In this document: in pieces, positions 13,814-14,189 of the stretch | Numbering within the stretch: the first letter of the stretch is position 1 | Layout of the letters: each line of letters begins with the position of its first letter | Source: an uncultured Eubacteriales bacterium | GTDB lineage: Bacteria; Bacillota_A; Clostridia; Christensenellales; Aristaeellaceae | Direction of reading: 5' to 3' | Assembly (NCBI GenBank): GCA_944333375.1 | Contig: CALVKX010000028.1 | Coordinates: forward strand, 1 to 14,189 | DNA length: 14,189 nucleotides | Program-made: the position numbers and the translations under genes | Notes under the pieces: model-generated | What the model was told of the DNA's origin: nothing | Database searches by the model: none | Seen by the model: the letters and a program-made list of their open reading frames with translations, nothing else

Positions 13814-14189
13814 ATGTGGATCCTCATGGCACTGCTGTCGGCCCTCTTTGCGGGCATGACGGCGATTCTGAGCAAGCTGGGCGTGCGGGACACGGATTCA
13901 ACCGTGGCCACGGCCATCCGAACCACGCTGGTGCTGGCGTTTTCCTGGCTGCTGGTGCTGGCGCAGGGGCTGGAGGGCTACCTTGCGCAGCTGGACGGCA
14001 GGACATATCTGTTTCTGGCGCTCTCGGGCCTGTGCACGGGCGCCTCCTGGCTGTGCTATTTCCACGCGCTCAAGCTGGGAACGGTCAATCAGGTCACGCC
14101 CGTGGACAAGAGCTCCACGGTGCTGACGATGCTTTTGGCCTGGCTCCTGCTGGGGGAGCCCATCACCTGGCTGAAAGCCGCCGCGATGG
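13814..14189 (+). CDS. EamA (DMT) family transporter, 3' end outside window
   Basis: At least 125 residues are present and the frame is still open at the right edge. Four hydrophobic helices are seen, with FAGMTAILSKLGVRDTDSTVATAIRT and the EamA signature region LGTVNQVTPVDKSSTVLTMLLAWLLLGEPI. The pattern matches the COG2510-like proteins of about 140 residues that contain one EamA repeat. If so, the gene ends soon after the window and the product would work as a dimer. The substrate is unknown. The ATG has AAAGGAG (13798-13804) nine bases upstream. Confidence 0.85.
   Translation, partial: MWILMALLSALFAGMTAILSKLGVRDTDSTVATAIRTTLVLAFSWLLVLAQGLEGYLAQLDGRTYLFLALSGLCTGASWLCYFHALKLGTVNQVTPVDKSSTVLTMLLAWLLLGEPITWLKAAAM

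Overview
The window is about 14 kb of GC-rich, densely packed chromosome from a Gram-positive bacterium. Evidence for the phylum is the gene content. IreB, RuvX and a DUF1292 protein lie in a row, and the ylm/sepF/divIVA division cluster sits behind a SigB/SigF/SigG-type sigma factor. Shine-Dalgarno sites are strong and AGGAGG-like, and the promoters are standard SigA type. My inference is a high-GC member of class Clostridia, perhaps Christensenellales- or Oscillospirales-like. The window holds no 16S rRNA or other decisive marker. No tRNA, rRNA, CRISPR array, insertion sequence or phage gene was seen, so this is core chromosome rather than an accessory island.

Layout. 1-91 is the tail of an unidentified gene, followed by a long hairpin and an AI-2E family permease (159-1190). 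A SigA-type promoter (1207-1235) starts a compact operon of ireB, ruvX, a DUF1292 gene and a GNAT acetyltransferase, closed by a textbook terminator at 2874-2909. The alaS gene that usually separates the permease from ireB in Firmicutes is absent. A second promoter (2937-2966) drives an aspartate kinase (3019-4350), followed by a DUF6020-type polytopic membrane protein and a TSUP (TauE/SafE) transporter.

A promoter inside the end of the TSUP gene (6703-6732) starts what looks like one long transcription unit. Its order is a degenerate GHKL-type anti-sigma-like protein, a SigB/F/G-family sigma factor, an HlyD-like membrane-anchored protein, the YggS/YlmE PLP protein, an unusually long SepF, YggT/YlmG, the S4-domain protein YlmH, and DivIVA. 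A bidirectional terminator follows (12843-12870). On the minus strand lies rlmA-type 23S rRNA methyltransferase (12878-13726). A divergent, possibly half-size EamA transporter runs off the right edge.

The most interesting part is 6764-12827. A sigma factor occupies the position that sigG has in Bacillus, next to the Z-ring/septum genes. It is paired with a small anti-sigma-like partner that has lost the ATP-binding residues and carries a CxCxxC cysteine cluster at the site of the lost N-box. As read, the sigma factor frame has no stop after its conserved end and runs about 380 bases into the next gene. A one-base change in a T6 run would restore a stop exactly in front of the next ribosome binding site. 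The HlyD-like protein and SepF both carry long Gln-rich low-complexity regions on what should be the cytoplasmic side.
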